Assembly (NCBI RefSeq): GCF_009834915.1
Contig: NZ_WVHS01000005.1
Location: 62,001-126,000, forward strand
Direction of reading: 5' to 3'
Length of the DNA stretch: 64,000 bases
Source: Hufsiella ginkgonis
GTDB taxonomy: Bacteria > Bacteroidota > Bacteroidia > Sphingobacteriales > Sphingobacteriaceae
Below are positions 31,846 to 41,238 of the stretch, piece by piece (position 1 is the first letter of the stretch; each line of letters begins with the position of its first letter). Made by a program: the position numbers and the translations under genes. The notes beneath the pieces are model-generated. The model did no database searches, had not been told where the DNA came from, and worked only from the letters and a program-made list of their open reading frames with translations.

Positions 31846-34278
31846 TCAGAACCTTCTCAAGAAACCCTTAAGGATAGTTCCGAACGTTTCTTTCTCCCGA
31901 TCGGTATAAGAGTTGTAGTAGCTGTTTTTATATCCGCCGTAACCATAGCTATAACCATAACCGTAACCATAGCCGAATTTATCTCTCCGGATACCATTAA
32001 ACACGATGGTGAATTTAGGGAATCGTTTGGCTTTGTCGATCTCATTAATAAAATCGAGCTCTTCCTTCATCGTATATCCCTGGCGGATCATGTAAACGGA
32101 AGCGTCAGCGGTACGCGCAATGATCAATGCATCCGTTACCAGGTGGATCGGCGGCGAGTCAATGATAATATCATCGTACGTCGTTTTCAACAAATTGATC
32201 AGTTCGTCGAGGCGTTCCGTTTCAAGCAGCTCTGACGGATTGGGCAGGATAGGTCCGCAGCTTAATACGTCCAGGCCGGGGATATTTGACTTCTGGATCA
32301 ACGCCCCGAGGTCAGAAGTTTTCCCGGATAGAAAATCGCCGATCCCCGGGTGATCGGGGTTAAGATCGAATATCCCGGAAACTTTCGGCTTACGAAGGTC
32401 CATCTCGAGGATGATCGTTTTACGGGAAGCATAAGCTAACGTCACTGCAAGGTTAGAGCTTACAAAGCTCTTACCCTCGCTACCGATGCTCGAGGTGAAT
32501 AGGGTGACCCTGCCCGGATCGTTATTGGCATGTAAATGCGAGAGGTTGGTTCGGAGCACCCTGAATTGCTCGCCGATGGCGAATTTTCCCCTGCCCTGCG
32601 TAACCACGATCGGGGTATCCGATTCCTGGTATGACAGTTCGCCCAATACCGGCACGCTCACCGCGTCTTCGATCTGGCGGCGGTGCGTGATCTGCTCGTT
32701 CATCATTTCGCGTGCATACAGGATGGCCGCTGCTGCGCCTAAACCGAGAATGAGCGCCGCACCATAGATCACGGCAGGCAGCGGCCATTTGGATTTACCG
32801 GCATGTGCATCATCCACTACTTCCGCATCCGAGATGGAGGAAGCATAACGCAAAGATACCTGCTCCCTTTTTTCCAGGAGGAAGGTGAATATCTTCTCCT
32901 TACTTTCCTGGTTACGTTTCATCGAATTGTAAGTCCTGTCCTGATCGGGAACCAGCTCGAGCGACTTCTGGATACCGCCGCCAAACGACTGCAAGGTCTG
33001 TCTTTTGGTGAGCAAGGCCGATTTGATACCCTTTACCTTTTCGTCGAAGGTCTCGCGAAGGCTTTTGATTTCCTCGTTGATGGGCGTAAACATAGGGTTT
33101 GCCTCCGGCACAGTGGCGAGCAGCCGTTCGCGTGCAGCTATTCTGTCGCCCAATTTGTCATAGAGCGCCTGCAGCGTCGGATCATCCAGTAGTCCGCTCG
33201 ATGCCGGAAGCTTTTCCAATATCGCGTGATTGGACGATGCCAGTGACCTTTCTATTCCGTTGATAATACTCAACTGAATATCAACTTCATTAAGGGTGCG
33301 TATGTTTAATTGTTTAATATCGCGGAAGCCCTGCGCCTGCGAAGAGATATCGGTCATCCCAACGCTGCTTTTGTAGCGTTCGATTTCTTTTTCCGATACG
33401 GCGAGCTCGCTCCGAAGCGAGTCGAGCCGGGAGTTGATGAAATTGATGGTATTCTCAGCTTCCTTATTTTTGTCGGTCATCGCGTCAGTTTTATACCGGT
33501 CCATCAGGGTGTTCAGTACATCTTTTCCGCGTGTTGGGATCTGGTCGGTAGTAGAAAGGATAACGAAGGGTGCATCTTTATTCTCCAGGTCGACTTTCAC
33601 TTTACCCATAAAATCGTCGGTAACGATATCCGGGTCGCGCACCGTAATAACCAGGGTAGCGCCCGGGTAATTGTTAAACTCGCCCGTTTTGGCCAGCTGC
33701 CAGGTACCAAATCGACTTTTAATTGGAGTGGAATAGGCATAGTCCTTGTCGCCATCTTTTTCATCGGCCAGGGTGAAGGTCTTACTATCTTTTAATATGA
33801 TCTCCAGTTTTTCACCGAGCCCGTCGAGACTTCCGTTTTCGGTAATAAGCGAAAACCTTACCGGCGTATTTTTATACAGCTCCTTTTTGGTAGCGCCCGA
33901 CGTCAGGTCATAACGCGCCCAAAGCTGGAGGTCCATAATCACCTGGTACATCAGCTTTTTAGATTGCATCACCTCGATCTCGTTCTCTACGATCACGGGG
34001 TTGCTGATGGGGTCGAGCTGCGTTTCGGTGCCGCTTTTGTTTAATACGGTACCGCCCTCACCGGCCACAGGGACCTTAAACTCAAGAGTCGCCACGATCG
34101 GATAGGTAGGCTTGGTAGCTTTGATATAAAAATAGGCGCCCACCATTGCCAGGACCACCGCTACCAGGAACAAAGGCCAATGGAATATATATTTCTTTAT
34201 TAACCTGCTAATATCCGAAGTCTCACTCTCACCCCCGGGTAAAGCGAATGCCGTAAGCTGTGCTGTTTTCTTGCTCAT
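31846..34278 (-). CDS. wzc: Polysaccharide co-polymerase and tyrosine autokinase (Wzc)
   Basis: An 810-residue inner-membrane protein. A cytoplasmic start is followed by a membrane segment (about residues 35-52), a periplasmic co-polymerase domain with long coiled-coil helices (about 250-430), a second membrane segment near 505-525, and a BY-kinase domain. The kinase has Walker A SSIGSEGKSF (about 595), the A' motif LEMDLRKPK and Walker B IIIDSPPI (about 705). The C terminus is a tyrosine cluster of alternating Gly-Tyr with ten Tyr before the last 17 residues; their cyclic phosphorylation controls chain length and export in known Wzc. It works with Wza, encoded upstream 16 bases away. Confidence 0.95.
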   Translation of the reverse strand: MSKKTAQLTAFALPGGESETSDISRLIKKYIFHWPLFLVAVVLAMVGAYFYIKATKPTYPIVATLEFKVPVAGEGGTVLNKSGTETQLDPISNPVIVENEIEVMQSKKLMYQVIMDLQLWARYDLTSGATKKELYKNTPVRFSLITENGSLDGLGEKLEIILKDSKTFTLADEKDGDKDYAYSTPIKSRFGTWQLAKTGEFNNYPGATLVITVRDPDIVTDDFMGKVKVDLENKDAPFVILSTTDQIPTRGKDVLNTLMDRYKTDAMTDKNKEAENTINFINSRLDSLRSELAVSEKEIERYKSSVGMTDISSQAQGFRDIKQLNIRTLNEVDIQLSIINGIERSLASSNHAILEKLPASSGLLDDPTLQALYDKLGDRIAARERLLATVPEANPMFTPINEEIKSLRETFDEKVKGIKSALLTKRQTLQSFGGGIQKSLELVPDQDRTYNSMKRNQESKEKIFTFLLEKREQVSLRYASSISDAEVVDDAHAGKSKWPLPAVIYGAALILGLGAAAAILYAREMMNEQITHRRQIEDAVSVPVLGELSYQESDTPIVVTQGRGKFAIGEQFRVLRTNLSHLHANNDPGRVTLFTSSIGSEGKSFVSSNLAVTLAYASRKTIILEMDLRKPKVSGIFDLNPDHPGIGDFLSGKTSDLGALIQKSNIPGLDVLSCGPILPNPSELLETERLDELINLLKTTYDDIIIDSPPIHLVTDALIIARTADASVYMIRQGYTMKEELDFINEIDKAKRFPKFTIVFNGIRRDKFGYGYGYGYSYGYGGYKNSYYNSYTDREKETFGTILKGFLRRF

Positions 34279-34294
34279 AATTTATAGGATTATA

Positions 34295-35062
34295 TTACCG
34301 GGCGATAAGTAATGCGATAATAGAAAGAACAGATATAATCAAGCTCGCCTGCTGGAACGTAGTTCCGTCGTTGGCTGCCCTTGCTTTGTTTGGCTGCACA
34401 TAGATCACGTCGTTTTTCTGCAGGTAATAGTAAGGCGACGTAAACAACTTCTTCGACCTCAGGTCTATCGGTATATACTCACGCTTGCCGTTTGTTTCCC
34501 TGATCAGCATAATTACGCGAAGGCCGGTTACGTTCAGGTCGCCCGCAAGGCTAATCACTTCCGGGATCGTCATACGCTCGTTTGGCACGTTAAAAGAACC
34601 GGGTGTCTTAACATCGCCGAACACGGACACTTTAAAGTTTTGAACCGTTACCTTCACTACCGGATTTTTAAGATAGGTACTTAACTGGGTCTCGAGGTGT
34701 TTTGACAGTGCCAGTGTCGACTGACCTGATGCTTTTACAGCGCCTATCAACGGCATGTGAATACTACCTTCACTATCCACTATATAGTTAAGCATCGGAC
34801 TGGTCAATGCGTTCACACTGTTCACTTCTGTAGCCGGGTTGAATATAGCGTCAGCTTCTTTGCTTTGGCTGATCACGTGAACACCTAGTTGATCTCCTGC
34901 CTGGATAGTAGAGGGAGTGAAATTGACAATTGGCTCGCTTGTAACAGTGTCCCTCCTTAAATCCTGGAAATATGGAACATTCTTGTAAGGCGTACAAGAT
35001 AATCCGAACAGGATAAGAAGCATAAAAACACCGGTTATAAAATGTTTCAGGTTCATATTCAT
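34295..35062 (-). CDS. wza: Polysaccharide export lipoprotein (Wza/BexD type)
   Basis: A 255-residue lipoprotein starting at the ATG at 35062; the frame extends seven codons to a TTG, but that would put a polar stretch ahead of the signal. The lipobox LFGLSC places the lipidated cysteine at 23. A poly_export domain (QAGDQLGVHVISQ, about 55-160) is followed by an SLBB-like region (KTPGSFNVPNERMTIPEVISLAG). The last 20 residues are a hydrophobic helix (ASLIISVLSIIALLIAR). E. coli Wza is longer (379); the short form is usual in Bacteroidota. It should form the outer-membrane or periplasmic exit for the polymer made here. Confidence 0.93.
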   Translation of the reverse strand: MNMNLKHFITGVFMLLILFGLSCTPYKNVPYFQDLRRDTVTSEPIVNFTPSTIQAGDQLGVHVISQSKEADAIFNPATEVNSVNALTSPMLNYIVDSEGSIHMPLIGAVKASGQSTLALSKHLETQLSTYLKNPVVKVTVQNFKVSVFGDVKTPGSFNVPNERMTIPEVISLAGDLNVTGLRVIMLIRETNGKREYIPIDLRSKKLFTSPYYYLQKNDVIYVQPNKARAANDGTTFQQASLIISVLSIIALLIAR

Positions 35063-35697
35063 TTTTGTATAGTCAAACGACAATTAGAAACGTAAAATGT
35101 TGGTTCCCGGTGGAGAGAAGCGGTCCGCTGCGATATAAAAGCTCCCGGGAAAAAAGAATGCCATGATTAAAACGAAAGGTGCGACACCGTTTGGGTTACC
35201 TGGGTGAATAGCCTTGAGCTCTTTTGCAGTACCAACCGGTTATCGGCAGGTCTGAATAAGTAGTTATTGGACATGGATAAATCTTTTAAATTCAATAATT
35301 AAATATCGGGTAAACACCGCGAAAATAGTAAAAAAACGTCACAATCAGCAGATTATTAGTTTTATTATTACACATTTTACATTAAATATAATCAAATTTT
35401 AGGAATTTGTTAATCCCCTGTCGGCTTCACACGTCGCCCATTCACAACGTATCCGTAATGATAAGTACGGAACCACGGGGCTGGAAGTTTTCTCAAAAAA
35501 AGTCTACCGGGCATTTAATAGCTCACTTCTTTAACTGATACGGTAAATAACTGGTGGTTAGTTCGCTGGATATACGGATCTGCACAAAATACAAAGGTAA
35601 AATAAAAAGTGACGTGGCAGGTACCATAATTCATATAATTGCCGCTGCGCTGCGTGGAGTATGCCCTGATTTTTGTTAATTCGCGTCAGGTTACGCC
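35063..35697 (-). other. Long intergenic region upstream of wza and of the ChbG-like gene
   Basis: This 635-base stretch holds no plausible gene. It separates the divergent wza (-) and ChbG-like (+) genes and is very A+T-rich between about 35300 and 35410. On the reverse strand TACCTTTG at 35592-35599 matches TAnnTTTG and would leave a leader of about 530 bases before wza, but no -33 TTG is visible. An 8-bp palindrome TCCCGGGA lies at 35143-35150. A long leader could hold regulatory RNA, but I see no known riboswitch or ops/JUMPstart element. Confidence 0.5.
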
Positions 35698-36429
35698 ATG
35701 AACATCCCTCCCAACTTGCTTGTCAATGCCGATGATCTCGGTCTTAACCCCTCGGTCAACAGGGCTATCGCGTATTGTTTCGAAAAAGGCTACATCAACA
35801 GCACTTCCCTGCTTACCAATACCGTGCTTTTTGAAGAAACCGTTGCGCTGATCCGCCAGCATGCATCCATAAAAAAAGTTGGGGTACACGTCAACTTCTC
35901 GGAGGGCAAACCGGTAAGCGACTTTCGCCTGCCGGAATACCTGGATGAAACCGGAAACTGGAATATCGCCCGGACCAACAAAAAGCTGCAGCTGCTCAGC
36001 GCACAGGAGAAGGCTGCCTTCTACCGGGAGCTGGAGGCCCAGGTAAACCGGGCGATCGCTCACAGGTTGCCGGTTATGCACCTCGACTCGCATTACCATC
36101 TTCACACCCTGCCAGCGTTCCTTTCATTGTTTATTACGGCGGCAAAAAAATACAACCTGAAGCTCCGGCTTGCACAAACCTTTAACGAGGGCAACTACCT
36201 GAAATTTGCTTACCGTAAATATGTTAACCGGCAATTGAAAAGAAATAACCTCCATTACACGGATTACTTTGAAACGGTGGAACATCTTTTAAAAAATAAC
36301 AGGATATTGGCGCCAGGTAAAATGATCGAGATAATGCTTCACCCCGGTTTCGATGCCAACGATCAGCTGACCGATCATTACGATGCCGGAAGTATGGTTA
36401 AGTGGCTGAACTTTTTAAATAAATCCTGA
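35698..36429 (+). CDS. ChbG/YdjC-family carbohydrate deacetylase
   Basis: A 243-residue metal-dependent deacetylase. The family's opening NLLVNADDLGLN supplies Asp12 and Asp13, VGVHVNFSEGKPV holds a ligand His, and HLDSHYHLHTLP carries the two further His (the HxxxH part). The C terminus HPGFDAND is also usual. ChbG removes the N-acetyl group of chitooligosaccharides; YdjC members act on other acetamido sugars. Here it stands alone on the + strand between wza and gmd. It could deacetylate a GlcNAc residue of the polymer or a lipid-linked precursor. No signal peptide is present, so it acts in the cytoplasm. Confidence 0.87.
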   Translation: MNIPPNLLVNADDLGLNPSVNRAIAYCFEKGYINSTSLLTNTVLFEETVALIRQHASIKKVGVHVNFSEGKPVSDFRLPEYLDETGNWNIARTNKKLQLLSAQEKAAFYRELEAQVNRAIAHRLPVMHLDSHYHLHTLPAFLSLFITAAKKYNLKLRLAQTFNEGNYLKFAYRKYVNRQLKRNNLHYTDYFETVEHLLKNNRILAPGKMIEIMLHPGFDANDQLTDHYDAGSMVKWLNFLNKS

Positions 36430-36580
36430 TCCCCGGTTATTTAGCTGTTAATTTAATATTGAAATGGCAGGTCATCGGTTGTCAGCTATTCACGATCCTG
36501 AAGCAGGATCGACATCAAGACTTAGATTATTTTTTTATAACAATGTAAGTTTTCAGTGGCTTATTTAACATATTTTATAA

Positions 36581-36588
36581 TATATTTG
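36581..36588 (+). promoter_or_regulatory. Candidate -7 element TATATTTG before gmd
   Basis: TATATTTG matches TAnnTTTG exactly and lies 35 bases before the gmd ATG in A+T-rich DNA. The -33 position lacks a clear TTG. A promoter for gmd-fcl is expected in this gap, since the gene upstream ends 193 bases earlier. Confidence 0.45.
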
Positions 36589-36622
36589 AACAATTTTTGA
36601 AAACATCCTAATTATTAGTTCT

Positions 36623-37744
36623 ATGCAAGGAAAAAAAGTTGCGTTGCTTACCGGGGTCACAGGGCAGGACGGCGCTTATCTTACCGAATTACTTTTATCG
36701 AAAGGCTATGAAGTCCATGGCATCAAACGTCGAAGCTCTTTATTCAACACTGACAGGATCGACCATTTGTACCAGGATCCTCATGATTCGAATAAGAATT
36801 TTTTCCTTCATTACGGTGACCTCACCGATTCTACCAACCTGATCCGCATCATCCAGCAGGTGCAGCCTGACGAGATCTATAACCTCGGCGCCATGTCGCA
36901 CGTCAAGGTAAGTTTCGATACGCCGGAGTATACTGCCAACGCAGACGGAATCGGGACGCTCCGTATCCTGGAAGCTGTAAGGTTACTGGGCCTGACCAAA
37001 AAGACCCGCATCTACCAGGCATCTACTTCAGAGCTTTACGGATTGGTACAAGCCGTACCACAGTCAGAAACTACTCCTTTCTATCCGCGCTCGCCCTATG
37101 CCGTAGCAAAACTGTATGGCTACTGGATCACCGTTAACTACCGCGAAGCGTACGACATGTATGCTTGCAACGGGATCCTGTTCAACCACGAAAGCCCGCT
37201 GCGCGGCGAAACGTTCGTAACCCGTAAGATCACCCGTGCGGTAGCGAAGATCGCGATGAACCTCCAGGATAAACTATTCTTAGGAAACCTTAACGCTGAA
37301 CGCGATTGGGGCCACGCTAAAGATTATGTAGAGGCGATGTACCTCATTCTTCAGCAGGATACCCCGGAAGACTTTGTGATCGCTACCGGTGTAACCACCC
37401 GCGTGCGCGAGTTTGTGCGCATGGCCTTTGCTGAAGTAGGCATCGAAGTTGAATTCAGGGGCGAAGGCGTAGACGAAAAAGGTTACGTAATAAGCTGCAG
37501 CAAACCCGAGTACCAGGTAGCCGAAGGCACCGAAGTGGTGGCTGTAGATCCGAAATATTTCAGGCCGACGGAAGTGGAACTGCTGATCGGTGATCCTACA
37601 AAATCAAAAGAGAAATTAGGATGGGTTCCTAAATACGACCTCCAGGGTCTGGTAAAAGAAATGGTTGCCGCAGATGTTGAGTTGTTCCAGCGCGAAAAAC
37701 TGCTGAAAGCGTCAGGCTATTCTATCAAGAACCAGTTCGAATAA
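36623..37744 (+). CDS. gmd: GDP-mannose 4,6-dehydratase
   Basis: A 373-residue SDR that converts GDP-D-mannose to GDP-4-keto-6-deoxymannose. [19 protein letters not shown] is the Gmd cofactor loop, IKRRSS and FNTDRID follow, and the catalytic region is QASTSELYG with [12 protein letters not shown] (Tyr/Lys). [18 protein letters not shown] is a Gmd signature. Length and motifs agree with E. coli Gmd. It is eight bases before fcl, and the two make GDP-L-fucose. The supply could feed the GT11 fucosyltransferase at the right end of the window. Confidence 0.97.
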   Translation: MQGKKVALLTGVTGQDGAYLTELLLSKGYEVHGIKRRSSLFNTDRIDHLYQDPHDSNKNFFLHYGDLTDSTNLIRIIQQVQPDEIYNLGAMSHVKVSFDTPEYTANADGIGTLRILEAVRLLGLTKKTRIYQASTSELYGLVQAVPQSETTPFYPRSPYAVAKLYGYWITVNYREAYDMYACNGILFNHESPLRGETFVTRKITRAVAKIAMNLQDKLFLGNLNAERDWGHAKDYVEAMYLILQQDTPEDFVIATGVTTRVREFVRMAFAEVGIEVEFRGEGVDEKGYVISCSKPEYQVAEGTEVVAVDPKYFRPTEVELLIGDPTKSKEKLGWVPKYDLQGLVKEMVAADVELFQREKLLKASGYSIKNQFE

Positions 37745-37752
37745 AACCCCCT

Positions 37753-38679
37753 ATGGAAAAAAATGCGAAGATCTATGTAGCCGGTCACCGTGGCATGGTT
37801 GGCTCGGCTATAACTAGAAAACTCGAAAAAGAAGGCTACACGAATGTGGTGGTACGCACGTCCGGCGAGCTGGACCTGCGTAACCAGCAAGCAGTAGCCG
37901 ACTTCTTTGATTCCGAGAAGCCCGACTATGTATTCCTCGCTGCCGCGAAGGTAGGCGGTATCGTTGCCAACAATACCTACCGCGCCGACTTCCTTCTTGA
38001 AAACCTGCAGATCCAGAACAACATCATCCAGTCTTCGTATACAAACGGCGTAAAGAAGCTGTTGTTCCTTGGCTCAAGTTGCATTTATCCCAAGCTCGCC
38101 CCGCAACCGTTAAAAGAAGATTATCTCCTTACCGGTTTGCTGGAACCCACCAACGAGCCGTATGCGATTGCCAAAATTGCCGGGATCAAGCTTTGCGATG
38201 CATACCGCAGCCAGTACGGCTGTAACTACATTTCGGTAATGCCGACCAATCTTTACGGCTACAACGACAACTATCACCCGGAGAACTCGCACGTGCTGCC
38301 GGCGCTCATCCGCCGCTTCCACGAAGCGACAGTGCAGGGTCTTGACAAAGTGACGATCTGGGGCACCGGTTCACCTAAACGGGAATTCCTTTTTGCCGAC
38401 GACCTGGCTACTGCCTGCTACTACCTGATGCTGAACTATAACGAAGAAGGATTGATCAATATCGGCACCGGCGAAGACATTTCCATTAAAGACCTGGCTA
38501 TGCTGGTGAAGCAGATCACCGGGTTCAAAGGCGAAATCCATTTCGACACCTCGAAACCTGACGGTACGCCGCGGAAACTGATGGATGTGAGCAAGCTCCA
38601 CAGCAAAGGCTGGAAGCACACCATCGACCTTGAAGAAGGCATCGCGCTGGCATACCAGGATTTCCTGAGCAGGTATTAA
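37753..38679 (+). CDS. fcl: GDP-L-fucose synthase
   Basis: A 308-residue SDR (Fcl/WcaG) that epimerises and reduces GDP-4-keto-6-deoxymannose to GDP-L-fucose with NADPH. Landmarks: [14 protein letters not shown] (cofactor loop), [22 protein letters not shown] (Ser and Cys of the active site) and [10 protein letters not shown] (Tyr and Lys). The C-terminal half has [19 protein letters not shown], which binds substrate. Full length. It follows gmd closely on the same strand; the next gene converges from the other strand with an eight-base gap, so fcl is the last gene of this short unit. Confidence 0.97.
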   Translation: MEKNAKIYVAGHRGMVGSAITRKLEKEGYTNVVVRTSGELDLRNQQAVADFFDSEKPDYVFLAAAKVGGIVANNTYRADFLLENLQIQNNIIQSSYTNGVKKLLFLGSSCIYPKLAPQPLKEDYLLTGLLEPTNEPYAIAKIAGIKLCDAYRSQYGCNYISVMPTNLYGYNDNYHPENSHVLPALIRRFHEATVQGLDKVTIWGTGSPKREFLFADDLATACYYLMLNYNEEGLINIGTGEDISIKDLAMLVKQITGFKGEIHFDTSKPDGTPRKLMDVSKLHSKGWKHTIDLEEGIALAYQDFLSRY

Positions 38680-38691
38680 AAAGCGCTCAGG
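38664..38691. terminator. Inverted repeat at the fcl/acyltransferase convergence
   Basis: CCTGAGC (38664-38670) and GCTCAGG (38685-38691) form a perfect 7-bp stem over a 14-base A-rich loop, spanning both converging stop codons. No T-tract follows on either strand, so its role as a bidirectional terminator is only possible. Confidence 0.3.
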
Positions 38692-39823
38692 CCTTGAAGA
38701 AACGGTCTTTAAGCTTCAGGAACTGCTTCTCGTAAAGATGCCAGCTTATTTGCGAAATTATAATAGATATGGCAATGCAGATCAGCGTGAATCCTATGAT
38801 CCACGGGACCTCACTGCCGTGTACCATTACCGGCTTACCCAATAATTTCGCCATCACGAAACGGATGATGGGATGGAACATGTAAAGCGCATAGCTGTAC
38901 TTCCCCAGGAACAGCAGGAACTTATTCACAAATAATCCCCGGTAAAATACCGGGTAAGACGACTGAAGCATCAGGATCAACACCCCGAACATCATCCCCG
39001 ACAACGTATAGGATAGCATGAAGGTGGGTTTCTCCGCATCGCTGTATTTCAAGCCGTGCACGGCATAAAATACAACGGCAACACCCACCAGTAAATAGAA
39101 CACGTAGTTCATCAGCCGGTAGTTTATCTTTACCTCGCTCCGCACCGCAATGGCTGCCAGGCAACCAAAAGACAGGGTGTCAAGCCTGGCCGGAGTGAAC
39201 AGGAAAATAGCATCAATACCCCAGCCGGCCACAAACTTTAAATAAAGCCTGGTTACCAGCGAGAAGATGATCAAACCGATCGATATATTACGCAAAGAAG
39301 TTTTCGTGGTAAAATAAACGAGTACTGGCCACATCATGTAAAATTGTTCTTCAATAGCCAGCGACCATAGATGCCCGACACCGGCCAGGACGAATCTCCC
39401 GGCAATAGCCTGCTTGACATTAGCGAGGTAGATCCAGAACCACCCGTTGAGGCTCTGGGCATAACGCACCTTCTCTGCTTCAAAAGGGTCGGCATGGTGG
39501 ATCAGGAACGGGAAAACGATGCCGAACATCATAAAGAGAAACAGGTAGTAGAGCGGGAAGATCCGCAGCGCGCGCCTGTAATAAAAAGAAGTGAAGAAAT
39601 ACCTGGTCTTCTTTTTATCGAGCAGGATGCCGGTGATCAGGAAGCCCGAAAGCACAAAGAAAAGATCGACGCTGATCCAGCCTAATTCCAGCACGCGGTT
39701 ATACAACTTGTCGATATATAAAGACGAAGACCGTTCAACGAACTTAAAATGATACACCATGATGATGAGCACCGCAAGTCCGCGCACACCATCGAGTTCA
39801 GGGATATGTCTGGGAGCGTTCAT
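38687..39823 (-). CDS. Acyltransferase-3 family membrane protein
   Basis: A 378-residue protein with about ten membrane segments. The start, IPELDGVRGLAVLIIMVYHF, is the LDGxRGxAxxxVxxxH family motif, and GVGHLWSLAIEEQFYMMWP matches the SLxxExxFY block, both with the expected residues. It should acylate a periplasmic or membrane-linked glycan. It differs from the protein at 7666 in length and in the LDG-type opening. It is convergent with fcl and lies ten bases downstream of WcaI, so it is probably co-transcribed with that glycosyltransferase and may decorate its product. Confidence 0.88.
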   Translation of the reverse strand: MNAPRHIPELDGVRGLAVLIIMVYHFKFVERSSSLYIDKLYNRVLELGWISVDLFFVLSGFLITGILLDKKKTRYFFTSFYYRRALRIFPLYYLFLFMMFGIVFPFLIHHADPFEAEKVRYAQSLNGWFWIYLANVKQAIAGRFVLAGVGHLWSLAIEEQFYMMWPVLVYFTTKTSLRNISIGLIIFSLVTRLYLKFVAGWGIDAIFLFTPARLDTLSFGCLAAIAVRSEVKINYRLMNYVFYLLVGVAVVFYAVHGLKYSDAEKPTFMLSYTLSGMMFGVLILMLQSSYPVFYRGLFVNKFLLFLGKYSYALYMFHPIIRFVMAKLLGKPVMVHGSEVPWIIGFTLICIAISIIISQISWHLYEKQFLKLKDRFFKA

Positions 39824-39833
39824 TTATACTGGA

Positions 39834-41081
39834 TTACGGCAAAACCTGGCCGGCAAAATCGTTCATTACTTTGTCGAGGCTCAGGTAAGTGGTGGCGTAT
39901 CGTCGCGCATTCTCTCTTTTTTTCTCCAGATCGGTATCCTGCTTTATCTCGTTGATCTTGGCGGCAAACATCTTCGGGTCGCCCGGTTCTACCAGGTAAC
40001 CGAGGTCAAAATCATTAATGAGTTTATAAAGCGAGGTACCCGCGGAAGAAGTAACCAGGCTTGCGCCCCCTACTGAAAGAATGGTAGCCAGCTTGGAGGG
40101 CATTACCAGGTCATCCGCATTTGATTTCTGCAGCACCAGGTGCAGGTCGGCCATGTTCAGGAACTCGTTAAATACTTCCTTATCCTGTACCGGCACAAAT
40201 GAAATGTTCCTGAGTCCCATTTGCGTGGCCTGCACCACCAGCCGTTCTTTGTAAGGACCCGAAGCGCAGATCACGAACCTGATATCTTTATCATGCTGCA
40301 GGATTTCGGCTGCATCTAAAACCGATTCGAGCCCCTGCTTTTCACCGATCGCTCCCGCGTATAAATAGATCAGTTCGTCGCGGTGATATCCCCACTTCTC
40401 TTTTAGCAGGTGCCGCAGCGGCAACGGGTAAAACGATGCCGTATCCACCCAGTTAGGGAAGAAAAGTACTTCGCGTTTCGCTTTCGCTTTGATCTTATTG
40501 ATCATTCCTTCCGAAATGCTGCTGATGTAATCGGCGCCCGACATAATGGTATGTTCCATCTTGAAAAGCTCCTTGAACAAGCGCCTGCTCGGCAGCATGT
40601 TTAAACGCTGGGCGGCTTCGATCTGCATATCCTGGATGTGGTAAACCAGTTTCCCGCCAGACCGGTTCCGCAGCATCAGGCCCAGGTACGCCAGGTGGAA
40701 GGGAGGCGCAACGGCAATGATCAGGTCGAACTTCTCCCTTAACAGGATCAGTTTCAGGATCATCCAGAATTTGGTAACGATAAAGGAAAGGTCCTGCATA
40801 GACCTCTTCAATCCTGACGGATTGGCCGGTATATACGAAGGACAGCGGTAGATCTTTACCGATGCGCCGCTTCCGGGATAATTCACAATTTCTTTTTTAT
40901 ACCAGTGGTTGTTATACGGCGCCTGTACTTTCCAGAACGGATAATAAGGAAAGGTGGTAACAACCGTACAATTGTGGCCCTTTTTAGCGAACCAATCAAT
41001 CATCTCTCCATTGTATTTGCCAATGCCAACCGGTTCAGGGGAAAAATTATGACTTAGTAAAAGAATTCTTCTCTTCTCCAT
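39834..41081 (-). CDS. wcaI: WcaI-type colanic acid glycosyltransferase (GT4)
   Basis: A 415-residue GT-B enzyme. The opening is typical of WcaI: ILLLSHNFSPEPVGIGKYNGEM, then VVTTFPYYPFWKV, with the YK.EI and IYRCPSYIP region that follows in this family. The donor side has YAGAIGEKQGLESVLDAA and NADDLVMPSKLATILSVGG, so the canonical EX7E is replaced. In E. coli WcaI is thought to add a fucose of colanic acid. Proximity to gmd-fcl and WcaF supports such a role. The true donor and acceptor in this species are unknown. Confidence 0.83.
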   Translation of the reverse strand: MEKRRILLLSHNFSPEPVGIGKYNGEMIDWFAKKGHNCTVVTTFPYYPFWKVQAPYNNHWYKKEIVNYPGSGASVKIYRCPSYIPANPSGLKRSMQDLSFIVTKFWMILKLILLREKFDLIIAVAPPFHLAYLGLMLRNRSGGKLVYHIQDMQIEAAQRLNMLPSRRLFKELFKMEHTIMSGADYISSISEGMINKIKAKAKREVLFFPNWVDTASFYPLPLRHLLKEKWGYHRDELIYLYAGAIGEKQGLESVLDAAEILQHDKDIRFVICASGPYKERLVVQATQMGLRNISFVPVQDKEVFNEFLNMADLHLVLQKSNADDLVMPSKLATILSVGGASLVTSSAGTSLYKLINDFDLGYLVEPGDPKMFAAKINEIKQDTDLEKKRENARRYATTYLSLDKVMNDFAGQVLP

Positions 41082-41238
41082 TCAATTCAATTTCGGCGGG
41101 GGGTCTCCGTGGTTAATTCTGGCGAATGCAGAAAAACAGCTAAATATAGCAAATTTTGGCGGATTGCGCCCCATCCCACCGCAGAGAATGCGCGGTTGAT
41201 GATAGAAATTCCGCATTTTTTCGCATCATTGCAGCAGC

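Noticed and set aside
31936-31976. Tandem repeat of CCATAACCGTAA-like units
   Set aside because: It is the coding sequence for the Gly-Tyr tail of Wzc, not a separate repeat or CRISPR element.
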